64,000 bases of DNA. Source: Chromatiales bacterium (GTDB taxonomy: Bacteria > Pseudomonadota > Gammaproteobacteria > Xanthomonadales > SZUA-36). This document shows positions 48,994 to 57,876 of the stretch, one piece after another. Within the stretch, counting starts at the first letter, position 1. Every line of letters begins with the position of its first letter. The notes beneath the pieces are model-generated. The model saw only the letters and a list, made by a program, of their open reading frames with translations. It was not told the DNA's origin and searched no databases. The stretch covers positions 38,395-102,394 of the forward strand of contig JAHEFS010000001.1 of assembly GCA_024640045.1 (NCBI GenBank). The letters run 5' to 3'. The translations under genes and the position numbers were made by a program.

Positions 48994-50424
48994 ATGAGTG
49001 CTGCTATTGAAGATATGAAAAAACACGATTACCACGTTGCCGATATTTCACAGGCGGATTTCGGCCGCCGTGAAATCGCCATCGCCGAAACTGAAATGCC
49101 GGGCCTGATGGATGTTCGCGACGAATTCCGGGGCGCGCAACCTCTGAAAGGTGCGCGCATTGCCGGCAGCCTGCACATGACCATCCAGACTGCAGTTCTG
49201 ATCGAGTCATTGCAGGCACTCGGCGCCGATGTCCGCTGGGCCTCGTGCAACATTTACTCCACCCAGGATCACGCCGCGGCCGCCATCGCGGCAGGCGGCA
49301 CGCCGGTATTCGCATTCAAAGGCGAGAGTCTGGACGAGTACTGGGAGTTCACCCACCGCATATTCGAATGGACCGATGCAAACGGTCAGCAGACCTTTGC
49401 CAATATGATCCTGGACGACGGTGGTGATGCCACCCTGTTGCTGTACCTGGGCGCACAGGCTGAGAAAGACGCCAGTGTGCTGGACAACCCGGGCAGCGAG
49501 GAAGAGGTAGCATTGTTCCGGGCTATCCGTAAGCGGCTGGACACGCGTCCGGGCTGGTATTCCAAGGCGCTCGCAGCCATCCAGGGTGTGACCGAGGAAA
49601 CCACCACTGGTGTCAAGCGGCTATACACGCTGGCCAAGGAAGGTACGCTGCCGTTCCCGGCCATCAACGTCAATGATTCCGTTACCAAGTCGAAGTTCGA
49701 CAACCTTTATGGTTGCCGCGAGTCACTGGTCGATGGCATCAAACGCGCCACCGACGTCATGATTGCAGGCAAGGTCGCGCTGGTGGCCGGTTACGGCGAT
49801 GTGGGTAAAGGGTGTGCTCAATCGCTGCGGGGCCTGGGAGCGACCGTGTGGGTGACCGAGATCGATCCGATCTGCGCTCTGCAGGCGGCGATGGAGGGTT
49901 ACCGCGTAGTGACGCTGGAGGAAGCTGCCGACAAGGTCGATATTTTCGTGACCGCTACCGGTAATTACCACGTGATCGAGCATGACCACATGGCGCGTAT
50001 GAAACACCAGGCCATCGTCTGCAACATCGGCCATTTCGACAACGAAATCGACGTGGCCAGCCTCAAGCAGTACGACTGGGAAAACATCAAGCCGCAGGTC
50101 GATCACATCATCTTTCCTGACGGCAAGCGCATCATCCTGCTGGCCGAAGGCCGCCTGGTGAACCTGGGCTGTGCGACCGGTCACCCGAGCTTCGTGATGT
50201 CCAATTCCTTCACCAACCAGGTGCTGGCGCAGATTGAATTGTTCTGCCACGGCGACCGTTACGAAAATCAGGTCTACGTCCTGCCCAAACACCTGGATGA
50301 GAAGGTGGCCCGTTTGCACCTCGACCGCATCGGGGCGCATCTCACCGACTTGTCGGACCAGCAAGCCAGATACATTGGTGTTGAGGTTTCGGGCCCATAC
50401 AAGCCGGATCACTACCGCTACTGA
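48994..50424 (+). CDS. ahcY: Adenosylhomocysteinase
   Basis: AhcY (476 aa) hydrolyses S-adenosylhomocysteine to adenosine and homocysteine with bound NAD. Landmarks: [35 protein letters not shown], the NAD loop [31 protein letters not shown], and the C-terminal [11 protein letters not shown]. The ATG at 48994 has AGGA 9 nt upstream; in-frame ATGs at 48976 and 48985 are alternatives. It sits downstream of the SAH riboswitch and, with metF, regenerates methionine precursors. Confidence 0.97.
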   Translation: MSAAIEDMKKHDYHVADISQADFGRREIAIAETEMPGLMDVRDEFRGAQPLKGARIAGSLHMTIQTAVLIESLQALGADVRWASCNIYSTQDHAAAAIAAGGTPVFAFKGESLDEYWEFTHRIFEWTDANGQQTFANMILDDGGDATLLLYLGAQAEKDASVLDNPGSEEEVALFRAIRKRLDTRPGWYSKALAAIQGVTEETTTGVKRLYTLAKEGTLPFPAINVNDSVTKSKFDNLYGCRESLVDGIKRATDVMIAGKVALVAGYGDVGKGCAQSLRGLGATVWVTEIDPICALQAAMEGYRVVTLEEAADKVDIFVTATGNYHVIEHDHMARMKHQAIVCNIGHFDNEIDVASLKQYDWENIKPQVDHIIFPDGKRIILLAEGRLVNLGCATGHPSFVMSNSFTNQVLAQIELFCHGDRYENQVYVLPKHLDEKVARLHLDRIGAHLTDLSDQQARYIGVEVSGPYKPDHYRY

Positions 50425-50491
50425 GCCGGCGGAGCACGCATGGAACTGGCTGCGGCGGTGAACTTTGCAGGGACGCCGCCGCGGCCCCCTT

Positions 50492-50517
50492 TCCCACTGG
50501 CTGTCAGAACGGTGGGA
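50492..50517 (+). terminator. Weak hairpin between ahcY and metF
   Basis: TCCCAC (50492-50497) and GTGGGA (50512-50517) form a 6-bp stem with a 14-nt loop, followed by TTGGATGTTTTT. It may attenuate transcription from ahcY into metF. The long loop and interrupted T-run make it a low-confidence terminator. The rest of the 131-bp gap holds nothing I recognise. Confidence 0.35.
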
Positions 50518-50555
50518 TTGGATGTTTTTGTCACCATTGAGCGATTGACCCAAAC

Positions 50556-51401
50556 ATGACCCGCGACGGCACCCCCATTTCCTTCGAGTTTTTTCCGCCC
50601 AGGACGCCCGAACAGGAATCCTTGCTGGAAACGACCTGGCGCCGGCTGGTGCGCTTCGACCCCGAGTATTTTTCGATGACGTTCGGGGCCGGAGGATCCA
50701 GTATCGATGCTACCCACCAGGCAGTGTTGAAGCTGTCTTCGGATTCCGGCGTGCAGGTAGCGCCGCACATTTCCTGCCTCATCGACAGTGAGGCCCATTT
50801 GCGCCACTTCCTTGAGGAGTACCGCGCGGCAGGCGTCGACCGCCTGGTGCTGCTGCGGGGAGACCGTCCACCCGGTTCGGTTAATGCGGGCCCGTTCGAG
50901 CACGCCAACGAATTGGTCGGGTTCGTGCACGAACGCTACGGCGAGCAATTCACGATTGAAGTCGGCTGTTATCCGGAGTTTCACCCCGAATCGACATCTC
51001 CCCAAACCGACCTCGCATTCTTCAGGCAGAAAGTGGATGCCGGTGCCAGTGGGGCGATCACGCAGTATTTCTACAATGCCGACAGCTATTACCGCTTCGT
51101 TGAGGATTGTCGGCAGGCCGGGATCAATATCCCGATTCGTCCGGGCATCATGCCGATTACCAACTATCGCCAATTGGCCCGGTTTTCAGCGATCTGCGGT
51201 GCGGAAATTCCGCAGTGGATCATGCGGCGACTGGAAGCCTGGGGCGACGATCTCGAGTCCATCCGTGATTTCGGTCTCGACGTGGTTTCCCGGCTGTGTG
51301 AGCAGTTGCTTCGCGATGGTGCCCCGGGTCTGCACATCTACACGTTGAATCGGGCGCATGCGACCGAAGACTTGCTGGAGCGCCTGTATCCGGGTTCGTG
51401 A
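50556..51401 (+). CDS. metF: 5,10-methylenetetrahydrofolate reductase
   Basis: MetF (281 aa) reduces 5,10-methylene-THF to 5-methyl-THF with FAD, supplying methyl groups for methionine synthesis. PISFEFFPPRTPEQESLL, SMTFGAGGSSIDAT, RLVLLRGDRPPG, GCYPEFHPES and AITQYFYNADSYYRFVEDC are family segments. It lies downstream of ahcY on the same strand, a common arrangement under SAH control. Confidence 0.96.
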   Translation: MTRDGTPISFEFFPPRTPEQESLLETTWRRLVRFDPEYFSMTFGAGGSSIDATHQAVLKLSSDSGVQVAPHISCLIDSEAHLRHFLEEYRAAGVDRLVLLRGDRPPGSVNAGPFEHANELVGFVHERYGEQFTIEVGCYPEFHPESTSPQTDLAFFRQKVDAGASGAITQYFYNADSYYRFVEDCRQAGINIPIRPGIMPITNYRQLARFSAICGAEIPQWIMRRLEAWGDDLESIRDFGLDVVSRLCEQLLRDGAPGLHIYTLNRAHATEDLLERLYPGS

Positions 51402-51562
51402 GGGAAGGCGTTAGACGTGAGTCGATCGCCCGTGCGTCCGCCTGCCAGGATGGGGTGGTCGAAATCGTTGCCGATCCAGCGTCAAGGTACCTGGCTGCAC
51501 CAACAGCCCACCGAGTACGTCCAATGTGAGAACAAGCGGTGCAATGGGATTCTTTTTCCGGC
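51402..51562. other. Intergenic stretch between convergent metF and asparaginase-type genes
   Basis: This 161-bp gap between convergent stops shows no open reading frame, no strong hairpin with a T-tract and no repeat that I can see. Confidence 0.5.
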
Positions 51563-52552
51563 TCACGAATCCTCGCCGTAAATGCCGATGAACAGTTCGC
51601 CCTGCGTGTTGATACTCGCCCGGTACATGCCGGCCGTGTTGTGGGGCATCGCGATCGATCCGTCTCCTCCCATGATGATGACGCCGCCGTCGCCGCCTGC
51701 CTTGACCAGGATGTCATTGATGACCGCGTTGCCCGCTTCGGCAACACTGGCACCTGCCGCAACCCGCGTGCAGATATTGCTGGCGACCACGTAGCGGATG
51801 AAGAATTCACCGTGCCCGGTAGCGCTGACCGCGCAGCTGTCGTTGTTGGCGTAGGTGCCTGCGCCGATAATGGGCGAATCACCGACACGGCCGAAACGCT
51901 TATTGGTCATGCCGCCGGTAGAGGTGCCCGCCGCCAGGTTGCCGTTCTGATCACGCGCCACGGCGCCCACGGTCGAGAAAAAGCTCTGTGGCTGGAAAAT
52001 CCCTGCAGTTTCCTCAGCCTTGGCCTGCTGGAGTTGTTCCCAACGGTGTTCGGTGCGGAAGTAGGAAGGGTCAACGAACTCGAAACCCTGTTCCTGGGCG
52101 AACAGCTCAGCGCCGTCTCCGATCATCATGACGTGCCGGGACTGGTTCATGACGGCAATGGCGAGGTCGATGGGGTTGCGAATGCGATGGATCGCGGCAA
52201 CCGCTCCGGCGTTGAGGGTTGCCCCATCCATGATCGACGAGTCGAGCTCGTTTTGCCCCGCGGCATTGAATACGGCCCCCTTACCGGCGTTGAACAGGGG
52301 AGAGTCCTCCATGATGTTGATGGCAGCCCTGACTCCTTCGATACTGGTCCCGCCCTCCGACAACACTCGGTGGCCTGCACGGATGGCTTCCTCCAGTTTT
52401 TCCCGGAAGGCTTGTTCACGCTCGGGTGTCATGGCTTCGCGGGTGATGGTGCCAGCACCGCCGTGAATCGCGATGGCGACTTCGGCAGCCTCGGCAGGCG
52501 AGGCCAGCAACAGGCCGATGCAGGTAGTCCAGAAGAAAATTTTGGCTTTCAT
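51563..52552 (-). CDS. Exported isoaspartyl peptidase / L-asparaginase (Ntn hydrolase)
   Basis: A 329-residue T2-type N-terminal-nucleophile hydrolase with a signal peptide (IFFWTTCIGLLLASPAEA). IAIHGGAGT opens the alpha subunit. The autocleavage site precedes Thr194 in FFSTVGAVARD, which becomes the nucleophile; GTSTGGMTNKRFGRVGDSPIIGAGTYA follows, and GHGEFFIRY closes the active site region. It would remove beta-aspartyl dipeptides or asparagine in the periplasm. The E. coli homologue is cytoplasmic, so export is notable. Confidence 0.93.
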   Translation of the reverse strand: MKAKIFFWTTCIGLLLASPAEAAEVAIAIHGGAGTITREAMTPEREQAFREKLEEAIRAGHRVLSEGGTSIEGVRAAINIMEDSPLFNAGKGAVFNAAGQNELDSSIMDGATLNAGAVAAIHRIRNPIDLAIAVMNQSRHVMMIGDGAELFAQEQGFEFVDPSYFRTEHRWEQLQQAKAEETAGIFQPQSFFSTVGAVARDQNGNLAAGTSTGGMTNKRFGRVGDSPIIGAGTYANNDSCAVSATGHGEFFIRYVVASNICTRVAAGASVAEAGNAVINDILVKAGGDGGVIIMGGDGSIAMPHNTAGMYRASINTQGELFIGIYGEDS

Positions 52553-52589
52553 GGGAGTCCTCTTTCGATTCGCTTGATTTGGCGAGCGG

Positions 52590-53132
52590 TCAGGGGCAAG
52601 GCGCCAGCGACTGTGCGCGGCGCTCCAGCCAATAAAGTGCGGTATAGACTTTGGGGTCGAGCAGCAGGCCTTTCCGGTGTTGTACGCCCAGCCACTCTGC
52701 TACCTCGTCGAGGGGGACGCAGTGCACCTGGATATCTTCACTGTCATCACCCCCTCCCGGACCGATTTTGCTGAGGTCTTCGGCGAGAAAGAAAGTGATG
52801 ATCTCGTCGCTCATGCCGGCTGAACTCGGGCACTCGAGCAGTTGTGTGATCCGGCCAGCCGCGTAGCCGGTTTCTTCGATCAGTTCCCGCCGTGCCGCCT
52901 GCAGGATTGGCTCATCCGGATCACCCTGGTCGCCGACCAGTCCAGCGGGCAATTCGACAACCCGGCTGCTCACCGGCACCCGGTATTGTTCGACCAGGAT
53001 GATTTCGTTGTCGCCCGTGACCGGAATCAATACCGCGACGCTGCTGGCATTGGTGCGGGTGGCGAATTCCCAGCCACCGGATTCCACCAGGCCCAGGTAG
53101 CGCCCGCGAAACAGAAACGAAACATCATTCAT
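52590..53132 (-). CDS. ADP-ribose pyrophosphatase-type Nudix hydrolase
   Basis: A 180-residue Nudix enzyme. The Nudix box is in GLVGDQGDPDEPILQAARRE plus LIEETGY; upstream VAVLIPVTGDNEIILVEQYRVPV and downstream PSSAGMSDEIITFFLAEDL are ADP-ribose pyrophosphatase-like (NudF/NudK type). Start at 53132 (MNDVSFLFRG); the frame to 53243 extends without an SD. It lies 37 nt upstream of the asparaginase-type gene on the same strand. Confidence 0.87.
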   Translation of the reverse strand: MNDVSFLFRGRYLGLVESGGWEFATRTNASSVAVLIPVTGDNEIILVEQYRVPVSSRVVELPAGLVGDQGDPDEPILQAARRELIEETGYAAGRITQLLECPSSAGMSDEIITFFLAEDLSKIGPGGGDDSEDIQVHCVPLDEVAEWLGVQHRKGLLLDPKVYTALYWLERRAQSLAPCP

Positions 53133-53289
53133 CTGCCAAACCACCCCGCCTTTGGTAAACTGCTGCGATTGTATCCCTGCAGCGGTGCCGGGGGCCAACC
53201 GCGCGACGCGCCCGTCGCCGGCTGGCCAATCAATCTGAACCAAACACCTGCGAGCGGCTCAAAGCAGCAGGTTTCGAGGGAAGAACAAA

Positions 53290-54729
53290 ATGTCCGTGAT
53301 CAAGAAAGCAGGCCTGGCCCTGTGCCTGATGTTGTCCATTGGTTTGTCGGTGGCCCAGGAAGCGAACGAGCTTTCGGAAAATGTGGCCGAACTGCGCAAT
53401 TTGGCCAACCGCGCCCATGCCCAGGGCGACCAGGAAACATTCCGTTCGGTCGTCGCTCGCTTACATGAGCTGAGACCAAACAACAGCGAGTACATGTACC
53501 AGTTGGTGCTGGCACATGCGGTGCTCGGGGAGTTGACCGAAGCGTTCAATATCATGCTGTCCATGCAGCGTCAGGGCCTTTCCTATGACTTCGACAAGTC
53601 GCCCGACTCGATGAATCTGCGCGAGAAGAAGGTCTACTCATATCTCAACGACCTGATGATCCGCGCGGGACAGCCGATGGGCGAAGCCACCGAGGTGGCC
53701 ACTCTCGACGCCGGAATTGGCCAAGTCGAAGCGATTGACTGGGATCCTGGCCGTGAGGCTTTTCTGGTAGCGACGATCACCGACGGGCGTTTGCTGGCCG
53801 TGCGCCGGGATGGCAGTTTCACAGAACTCTTGCGGGCGGATCGCGAAAACGGCCTTTGGGGAATCTACGATCTGGCTGTCGATATCGATCGAAACCGGTT
53901 GTGGCTGACCAGTTCAGCAACCCCGTCCTTTGCGGGCTTCGACCCCGTCGACAAGGGGCTTTCCGCCCTGTATGAACTGGAGCTGGATACCCTGAAAGTA
54001 GTCAATCGCTACCCGGTGCCGGTCGATGGTCTTCCCCACAACCTGGGCAGCATGTCCCTGGCGACGACCGGCGATCTGTTTTTCGCCGACCGCAGCCTGC
54101 CAATACTCTACGTGCTGAAGTCCGGTGAGGATCGGCTGCGGCCCGTATTCGCGACGCGGAAACTGGTCAACCTGAGGGGGATCGCGGTCTCTGCCGATGG
54201 TAGCCAGATTTACGTGTCCGACTACGAAATGGGCATTATCCGTGTCGATCTCGAAACGGGCCAGATCAGCACGCTGGCCAAGGCTGAGACGCTCAACCTG
54301 GGCGGAATCGATGGCCTGGAGTATGTGGATGGCGCATTGCTGATCATCCAGAACGGTATACAGCCACAGCGGATCATGCGCCTCACCCTGGATGTGACTG
54401 GCACAATGGTCGCGGAGGTGGCGCCGGTTGCCGTCGCGCTGGAAGTGTTCGATAAACCGAATTACGGCACCGTGGTCGGCGACGAACTGGTCTTTTTCGC
54501 CAATAGCTTTGGCAGAAACAATGGTCAGGAAACAGACCGGCCATTGAAAATCGTCAGCGCAAATTTGGCCGGCGTGCAAAACATCGTTCCGCCCGACATG
54601 CAAAAATTCCTGGACGACCAGGCGCGGAGACGCATGCAAAGACCGGGGCTCGAAGAGGCCGGGGCTGGCGACAGCACCGGGCAGGGGACAGCGGACGACT
54701 CAAACGTGGACGAGGATGATGGTGGCTGA
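53290..54729 (+). CDS. Secreted protein with helical N-domain and beta-propeller-like repeats
   Basis: A 479-residue protein with signal peptide (AGLALCLMLSIGLSVAQ). Residues about 25-130 look like TPR-type helices (LRNLANRAHAQGDQETFRSVV, YMYQLVLAHAVLGELTEAFNI). From about 135 to 430 come repeated strand-rich segments resembling SMP-30/NHL propeller blades (VEAIDWDPGREAFLV, LRGIAVSADGSQIYVSDYEMG, GIDGLEYVDGALLIIQNGI). The C-terminus is low-complexity acidic (STGQGTADDSNVDEDDGG). I know no characterised homologue; function unknown. Confidence 0.75.
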   Translation: MSVIKKAGLALCLMLSIGLSVAQEANELSENVAELRNLANRAHAQGDQETFRSVVARLHELRPNNSEYMYQLVLAHAVLGELTEAFNIMLSMQRQGLSYDFDKSPDSMNLREKKVYSYLNDLMIRAGQPMGEATEVATLDAGIGQVEAIDWDPGREAFLVATITDGRLLAVRRDGSFTELLRADRENGLWGIYDLAVDIDRNRLWLTSSATPSFAGFDPVDKGLSALYELELDTLKVVNRYPVPVDGLPHNLGSMSLATTGDLFFADRSLPILYVLKSGEDRLRPVFATRKLVNLRGIAVSADGSQIYVSDYEMGIIRVDLETGQISTLAKAETLNLGGIDGLEYVDGALLIIQNGIQPQRIMRLTLDVTGTMVAEVAPVAVALEVFDKPNYGTVVGDELVFFANSFGRNNGQETDRPLKIVSANLAGVQNIVPPDMQKFLDDQARRRMQRPGLEEAGAGDSTGQGTADDSNVDEDDGG

Positions 54730-54742
54730 AGCGTTCGCCTGA

Positions 54743-55630
54743 TCAGGCGGTTTGCAGGCAGCGGTGGCGCAGCATGCCACCGAAAGAGAGTTCGTCGAAC
54801 AGGCGGTTCAGGCGCGCTTCATCCACCGTACCGCGGGTCAGGTCCGGGCGATCGAGTGCGGAAGGGACTTCGGTGTGGATAACGGTTAATTGCCGGGCCA
54901 ACTCGGCCGCCGCGCGGTGCATATCCAGCTTGCCATGCAGTGATTTTGCACCCCGAATACTGAGATGCGGAACTTCGGCCAGGCGCTCCCAGAGGGCGTC
55001 CAGGTCGTCGAAGTGAGCCAGCAACGCAGAAGCCGTCTTGGGCCCAACCCCGGGGATGCCCGGAATGTTATCCACCGAGTCCCCGGTCAGGGCCAAAAAA
55101 TCTGCCATCTGCTCGGGCCAGACACCGAAATGATCGCGGACGTGCTGTCGTCCCAGTTTGCGATTGCGCGCAAAATCCCACCAGTGATCACCTTCGCGAA
55201 TGACCTGGGCCAGGTCCTTGTCGCCTGTCACCACGCAGACCGGATGGCCGCGCGCGCGCCAGTATTCCGCCAGGGTTCCGATGAGATCGTCCGCCTCGTA
55301 ATACGGATCAGCAAAACACTTCAGTCCCATCGATTCCGAGATTTCCCGCGCCCAGGCGAACTGGCGTTTGAGATCCTCGGGCGCCGGGTCGCGGTTCGCC
55401 TTGTACTCGGGATAGATTTCGTTGCGGTAACTGGTGGTCAGGGATTCATCGAAGGCGATCCCGACATGGTTCGGGTCGGTCTGCTCCAGCAGGCTGCAGA
55501 GAAATCCCGTGAAGCCATAGGCCGCGTTGGTCGGCTCACCCGCCGGGTTGGAGAATTCGTCGGGCACGGAATACCAGGCCCGGAAGACGTAAATGCTGGC
55601 ATCGACCAGGTAGACGGGAGCGAGGCTCAC
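54743..55630 (-). CDS. Stand-alone 5'-3' exonuclease (FEN / Pol I N-domain family)
   Basis: A 295-residue PIN-like flap nuclease similar to the N-terminal domain of DNA polymerase I and to Xni. VYLVDASIYVFRAW, AFDESLTTSYRNEIYPEYKANR, YYEADDLIGTLAEYW and VVTGDKDLAQVI carry the metal-binding acids; the helix-hairpin-helix is DNIPGIPGVGPKTASALL. Unlike E. coli Xni it seems to keep the acidic cluster in EADD and TGDKDL. GTG start at 55630 overlaps the HNH gene stop (GTGA). Confidence 0.88.
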   Translation of the reverse strand: MSLAPVYLVDASIYVFRAWYSVPDEFSNPAGEPTNAAYGFTGFLCSLLEQTDPNHVGIAFDESLTTSYRNEIYPEYKANRDPAPEDLKRQFAWAREISESMGLKCFADPYYEADDLIGTLAEYWRARGHPVCVVTGDKDLAQVIREGDHWWDFARNRKLGRQHVRDHFGVWPEQMADFLALTGDSVDNIPGIPGVGPKTASALLAHFDDLDALWERLAEVPHLSIRGAKSLHGKLDMHRAAAELARQLTVIHTEVPSALDRPDLTRGTVDEARLNRLFDELSFGGMLRHRCLQTA

Positions 55631-56244
55631 GAAATCAGTGATTCGCCGCGCTCAACACGCTTACGCAGTACGCTGTTACGCGGGAAGTGTGCCAGCAGAA
55701 AATCCATCTGGTCAGCGAGGATTCGACGGCCCTGGAGGTAGACGTATTCCGCATGTGTAGGAGAGAAAGGAATGGCCAGCAATTGGATGCCTGCCTGCTC
55801 TGGCGTTCTTCCGGCCTTGTAATTGTTGCAGCGTTTGCAGGCGGTGACCACGTTGGTCCACAAATCGCGACCGTCCTGGCTCAACGGTTTCACGTGGTCT
55901 CTCGACAACATGTAGTTGGGAAATTGCTGGCCGCAGTACAGGCACATGCCCTGGTCGCGGCGAAAAAGGGCCTTGTTACTGAGCGGGGGGACATAGCCGT
56001 CACTGAACAGGTGCTTGAGCGGATGCTGGCCCCAGGTAGCGACGATGGCGTTGACGTCGATCGAGCTGCGCAAGCCACTGACCGCATTGATGCCTCCGTG
56101 AATGGCATACAGTTTGCGTCCCAGGGTATAGCTGACCTGGCCTAGCGAGATCAGGCGCACCGCTTCCTGGTAGCCAATCCATTCCAGGGGCATCCCTGAA
56201 ACATCGGTTCGCAGTACCTGTTGTTGCAGATCCATGTTCATCAT
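55627..56244 (-). CDS. HNH endonuclease family protein
   Basis: A 205-residue protein. The central HNH domain has CLYCGQQF and CKRCNNYK zinc pairs around MLSRDHVKPLSQDGRDLWTN, giving the His-Asn-His core. The N-terminal region (PLEWIGYQEAVRLISLGQVSY) is the conserved lead-in of a widespread chromosomal HNH family. It is translationally coupled to the 5'-3' exonuclease gene. ATG at 56244 is preferred, with 56241 and 56235 also in frame. Target unknown; no methyltransferase is adjacent, so a restriction role is unlikely. Confidence 0.87.
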   Translation of the reverse strand: MMNMDLQQQVLRTDVSGMPLEWIGYQEAVRLISLGQVSYTLGRKLYAIHGGINAVSGLRSSIDVNAIVATWGQHPLKHLFSDGYVPPLSNKALFRRDQGMCLYCGQQFPNYMLSRDHVKPLSQDGRDLWTNVVTACKRCNNYKAGRTPEQAGIQLLAIPFSPTHAEYVYLQGRRILADQMDFLLAHFPRNSVLRKRVERGESLIS

Positions 56245-56266
56245 GATCGGGTCCAGTGACCCTCTG

Positions 56267-56304
56267 GACACAACATCTTGTGTCTGTGTGACTGCTCTGT
56301 GACT
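56267..56304. promoter_or_regulatory. Operator-like repeats between HNH and degQ genes
   Basis: GACACAA (56267-56273) and TTGTGTC (56278-56284) form a perfect inverted repeat. Immediately next to it, CTGTGTGACT (56284-56293) and CTCTGTGACT (56295-56304) are 10-mers differing at one base and phased by 11 bp. Direct repeats at one-helical-turn phase are typical of OmpR/PhoB-family response regulators. A TATATAT follows. It could control HNH, degQ or both. Confidence 0.45.
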
Positions 56305-56454
56305 ATATATCTGGATTTGAGCGACAAAGCAACCATGCCCGGCCTGGTCTGAGGCTATGCCTCGACGGGCATGTCGGGCGGCAGGCTCAGTTCATGGGCG
56401 AACCTTGCCGCTACTGCGTGGTCGAAAGCTGTCGCCGAACCCCCGGAGGTGCAC

Positions 56455-57792
56455 ATGAAGTTCCTGTTGATTCTGCTGGCTTGTCTCCCCGTAACCCTGC
56501 AGGCGGCCTTGCCCACCTCGGTGGATGGTCAGCCCTTGCCCTCACTGGCGCCGGTGCTGAAAGAAGTCACTCCCTCAGTGGTTAATGTCTATACACAAAC
56601 CCGGGTTCGTGTGCGCAGTCCGTTGCTGGATGACCCGATTTTTCGCCGCTTCTTCAACGTGCCGGATGTTCCCAGGGAACGCGTTTCCCAGAGCCTGGGG
56701 TCCGGCGTGGTCGTGGATGCTGAAAAGGGCTACGTACTGACCAATAACCACGTCATCGAAGGTGCGGATGACATTGCCGTCACGCTCAAGGATGGTCGCA
56801 GCCTGGAAGCAAAACTGCTCGGCGCGGATCCGGATACGGATCTGGCGGTGATCCAGGTCCCGGCCGAAAATCTCCGGGCATTGCCGCTCGCGGACTCCGA
56901 CCAGCTCGAAGTCGGCGACTTCGTCGTCGCGGTGGGCAATCCATTCGGACTCGGGCAGACGGTAACGTCCGGTATCGTCAGTGCGCTGGGTCGCACCGGT
57001 GTTCGGGGGTTGGAGTTTCAGAATTTCATCCAGACCGATGCTTCGATCAACCCCGGCAATTCCGGCGGCGCGCTGATTAATCTGCGCGGAGAACTCGTTG
57101 GCATAAACAGTGCCATTTTTACCCCGAGCGGAGGAAATGTCGGAATTGGCTTTGCCATTCCTTCCGGTATGGCCCGTTACGTGATGGGTCAACTCATCGA
57201 GCACGGTGAAGTCCGCCGCGGGACCCTGGGCCTGATCGTACAAAATCTTTCCGGGGATCTTGCCGGCGCTTTCGGCGTGGCAAACGGCCAGGGTGCGCTG
57301 GTGGCGGAAGTGCTGGAGAGTTCGGCCGCGGAACGGGCCGGGCTGAAGCCGGGTGATGTTCTTATCACCATCAGTGGCCGAACTGTTCACAGTGCACAGG
57401 ACTTCATGAACGCCGAAGGCCAGGTGCCCGTCGGTGAATCCGTGCGTATTGGCTATCTGCGCGATCGCGAAACACGTTCAGCCGAACTGTTGATCGAAGA
57501 ACCTCCGCGGCTGGCAGGCGCAGAGGTGGACCAGCGCCTGGACGGTGCCGTGTTCAGCGAATTGCCGACACGCCTGCGCAATAGCAGTAGCTACGGCGTT
57601 CTGATTTCCGAACTCGATTCCCGTAGCCGACTGGCCTATGAGGGTCTGCGGCCGGGTGACATCATTACGGGCGCCAACCGTCAGCGTATTCGCAACCTGC
57701 GTGAACTGCGTGAAGTGCTCGGAAGTGTGCGGGGCTCGCTGGTGCTGCAGATCCGCCGTAATCGCGAGGTTTATATTGCCCGCATCGACTGA
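56455..57792 (+). CDS. degQ: DegQ/DegP-type periplasmic serine protease
   Basis: A 445-residue HtrA protease with signal peptide (FLLILLACLPVTLQA). The catalytic triad is His99 (TNNHVIEG), Asp129 (DTDLAVIQV) and Ser203 (NPGNSGGAL). Two PDZ domains follow (about 250-340 and 360-445; GQGALVAEVLESSAAERAGLKPGDV, SSYGVLISELDSRSRLAYEGLRPGD regions). It degrades misfolded periplasmic proteins. The ATG at 56455 has GGAGGTG upstream; the frame from 56371 is not needed. The upstream repeats suggest stress control. Confidence 0.95.
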   Translation: MKFLLILLACLPVTLQAALPTSVDGQPLPSLAPVLKEVTPSVVNVYTQTRVRVRSPLLDDPIFRRFFNVPDVPRERVSQSLGSGVVVDAEKGYVLTNNHVIEGADDIAVTLKDGRSLEAKLLGADPDTDLAVIQVPAENLRALPLADSDQLEVGDFVVAVGNPFGLGQTVTSGIVSALGRTGVRGLEFQNFIQTDASINPGNSGGALINLRGELVGINSAIFTPSGGNVGIGFAIPSGMARYVMGQLIEHGEVRRGTLGLIVQNLSGDLAGAFGVANGQGALVAEVLESSAAERAGLKPGDVLITISGRTVHSAQDFMNAEGQVPVGESVRIGYLRDRETRSAELLIEEPPRLAGAEVDQRLDGAVFSELPTRLRNSSSYGVLISELDSRSRLAYEGLRPGDIITGANRQRIRNLRELREVLGSVRGSLVLQIRRNREVYIARID

Positions 57793-57876
57793 CCGGCACT
57801 GGACCCTTGCCAGGGACTTCTATGGCCCGCCCGCATGTCCTAAACTGGCGTGAACGGAAGATCTAAGGACCTCGCC

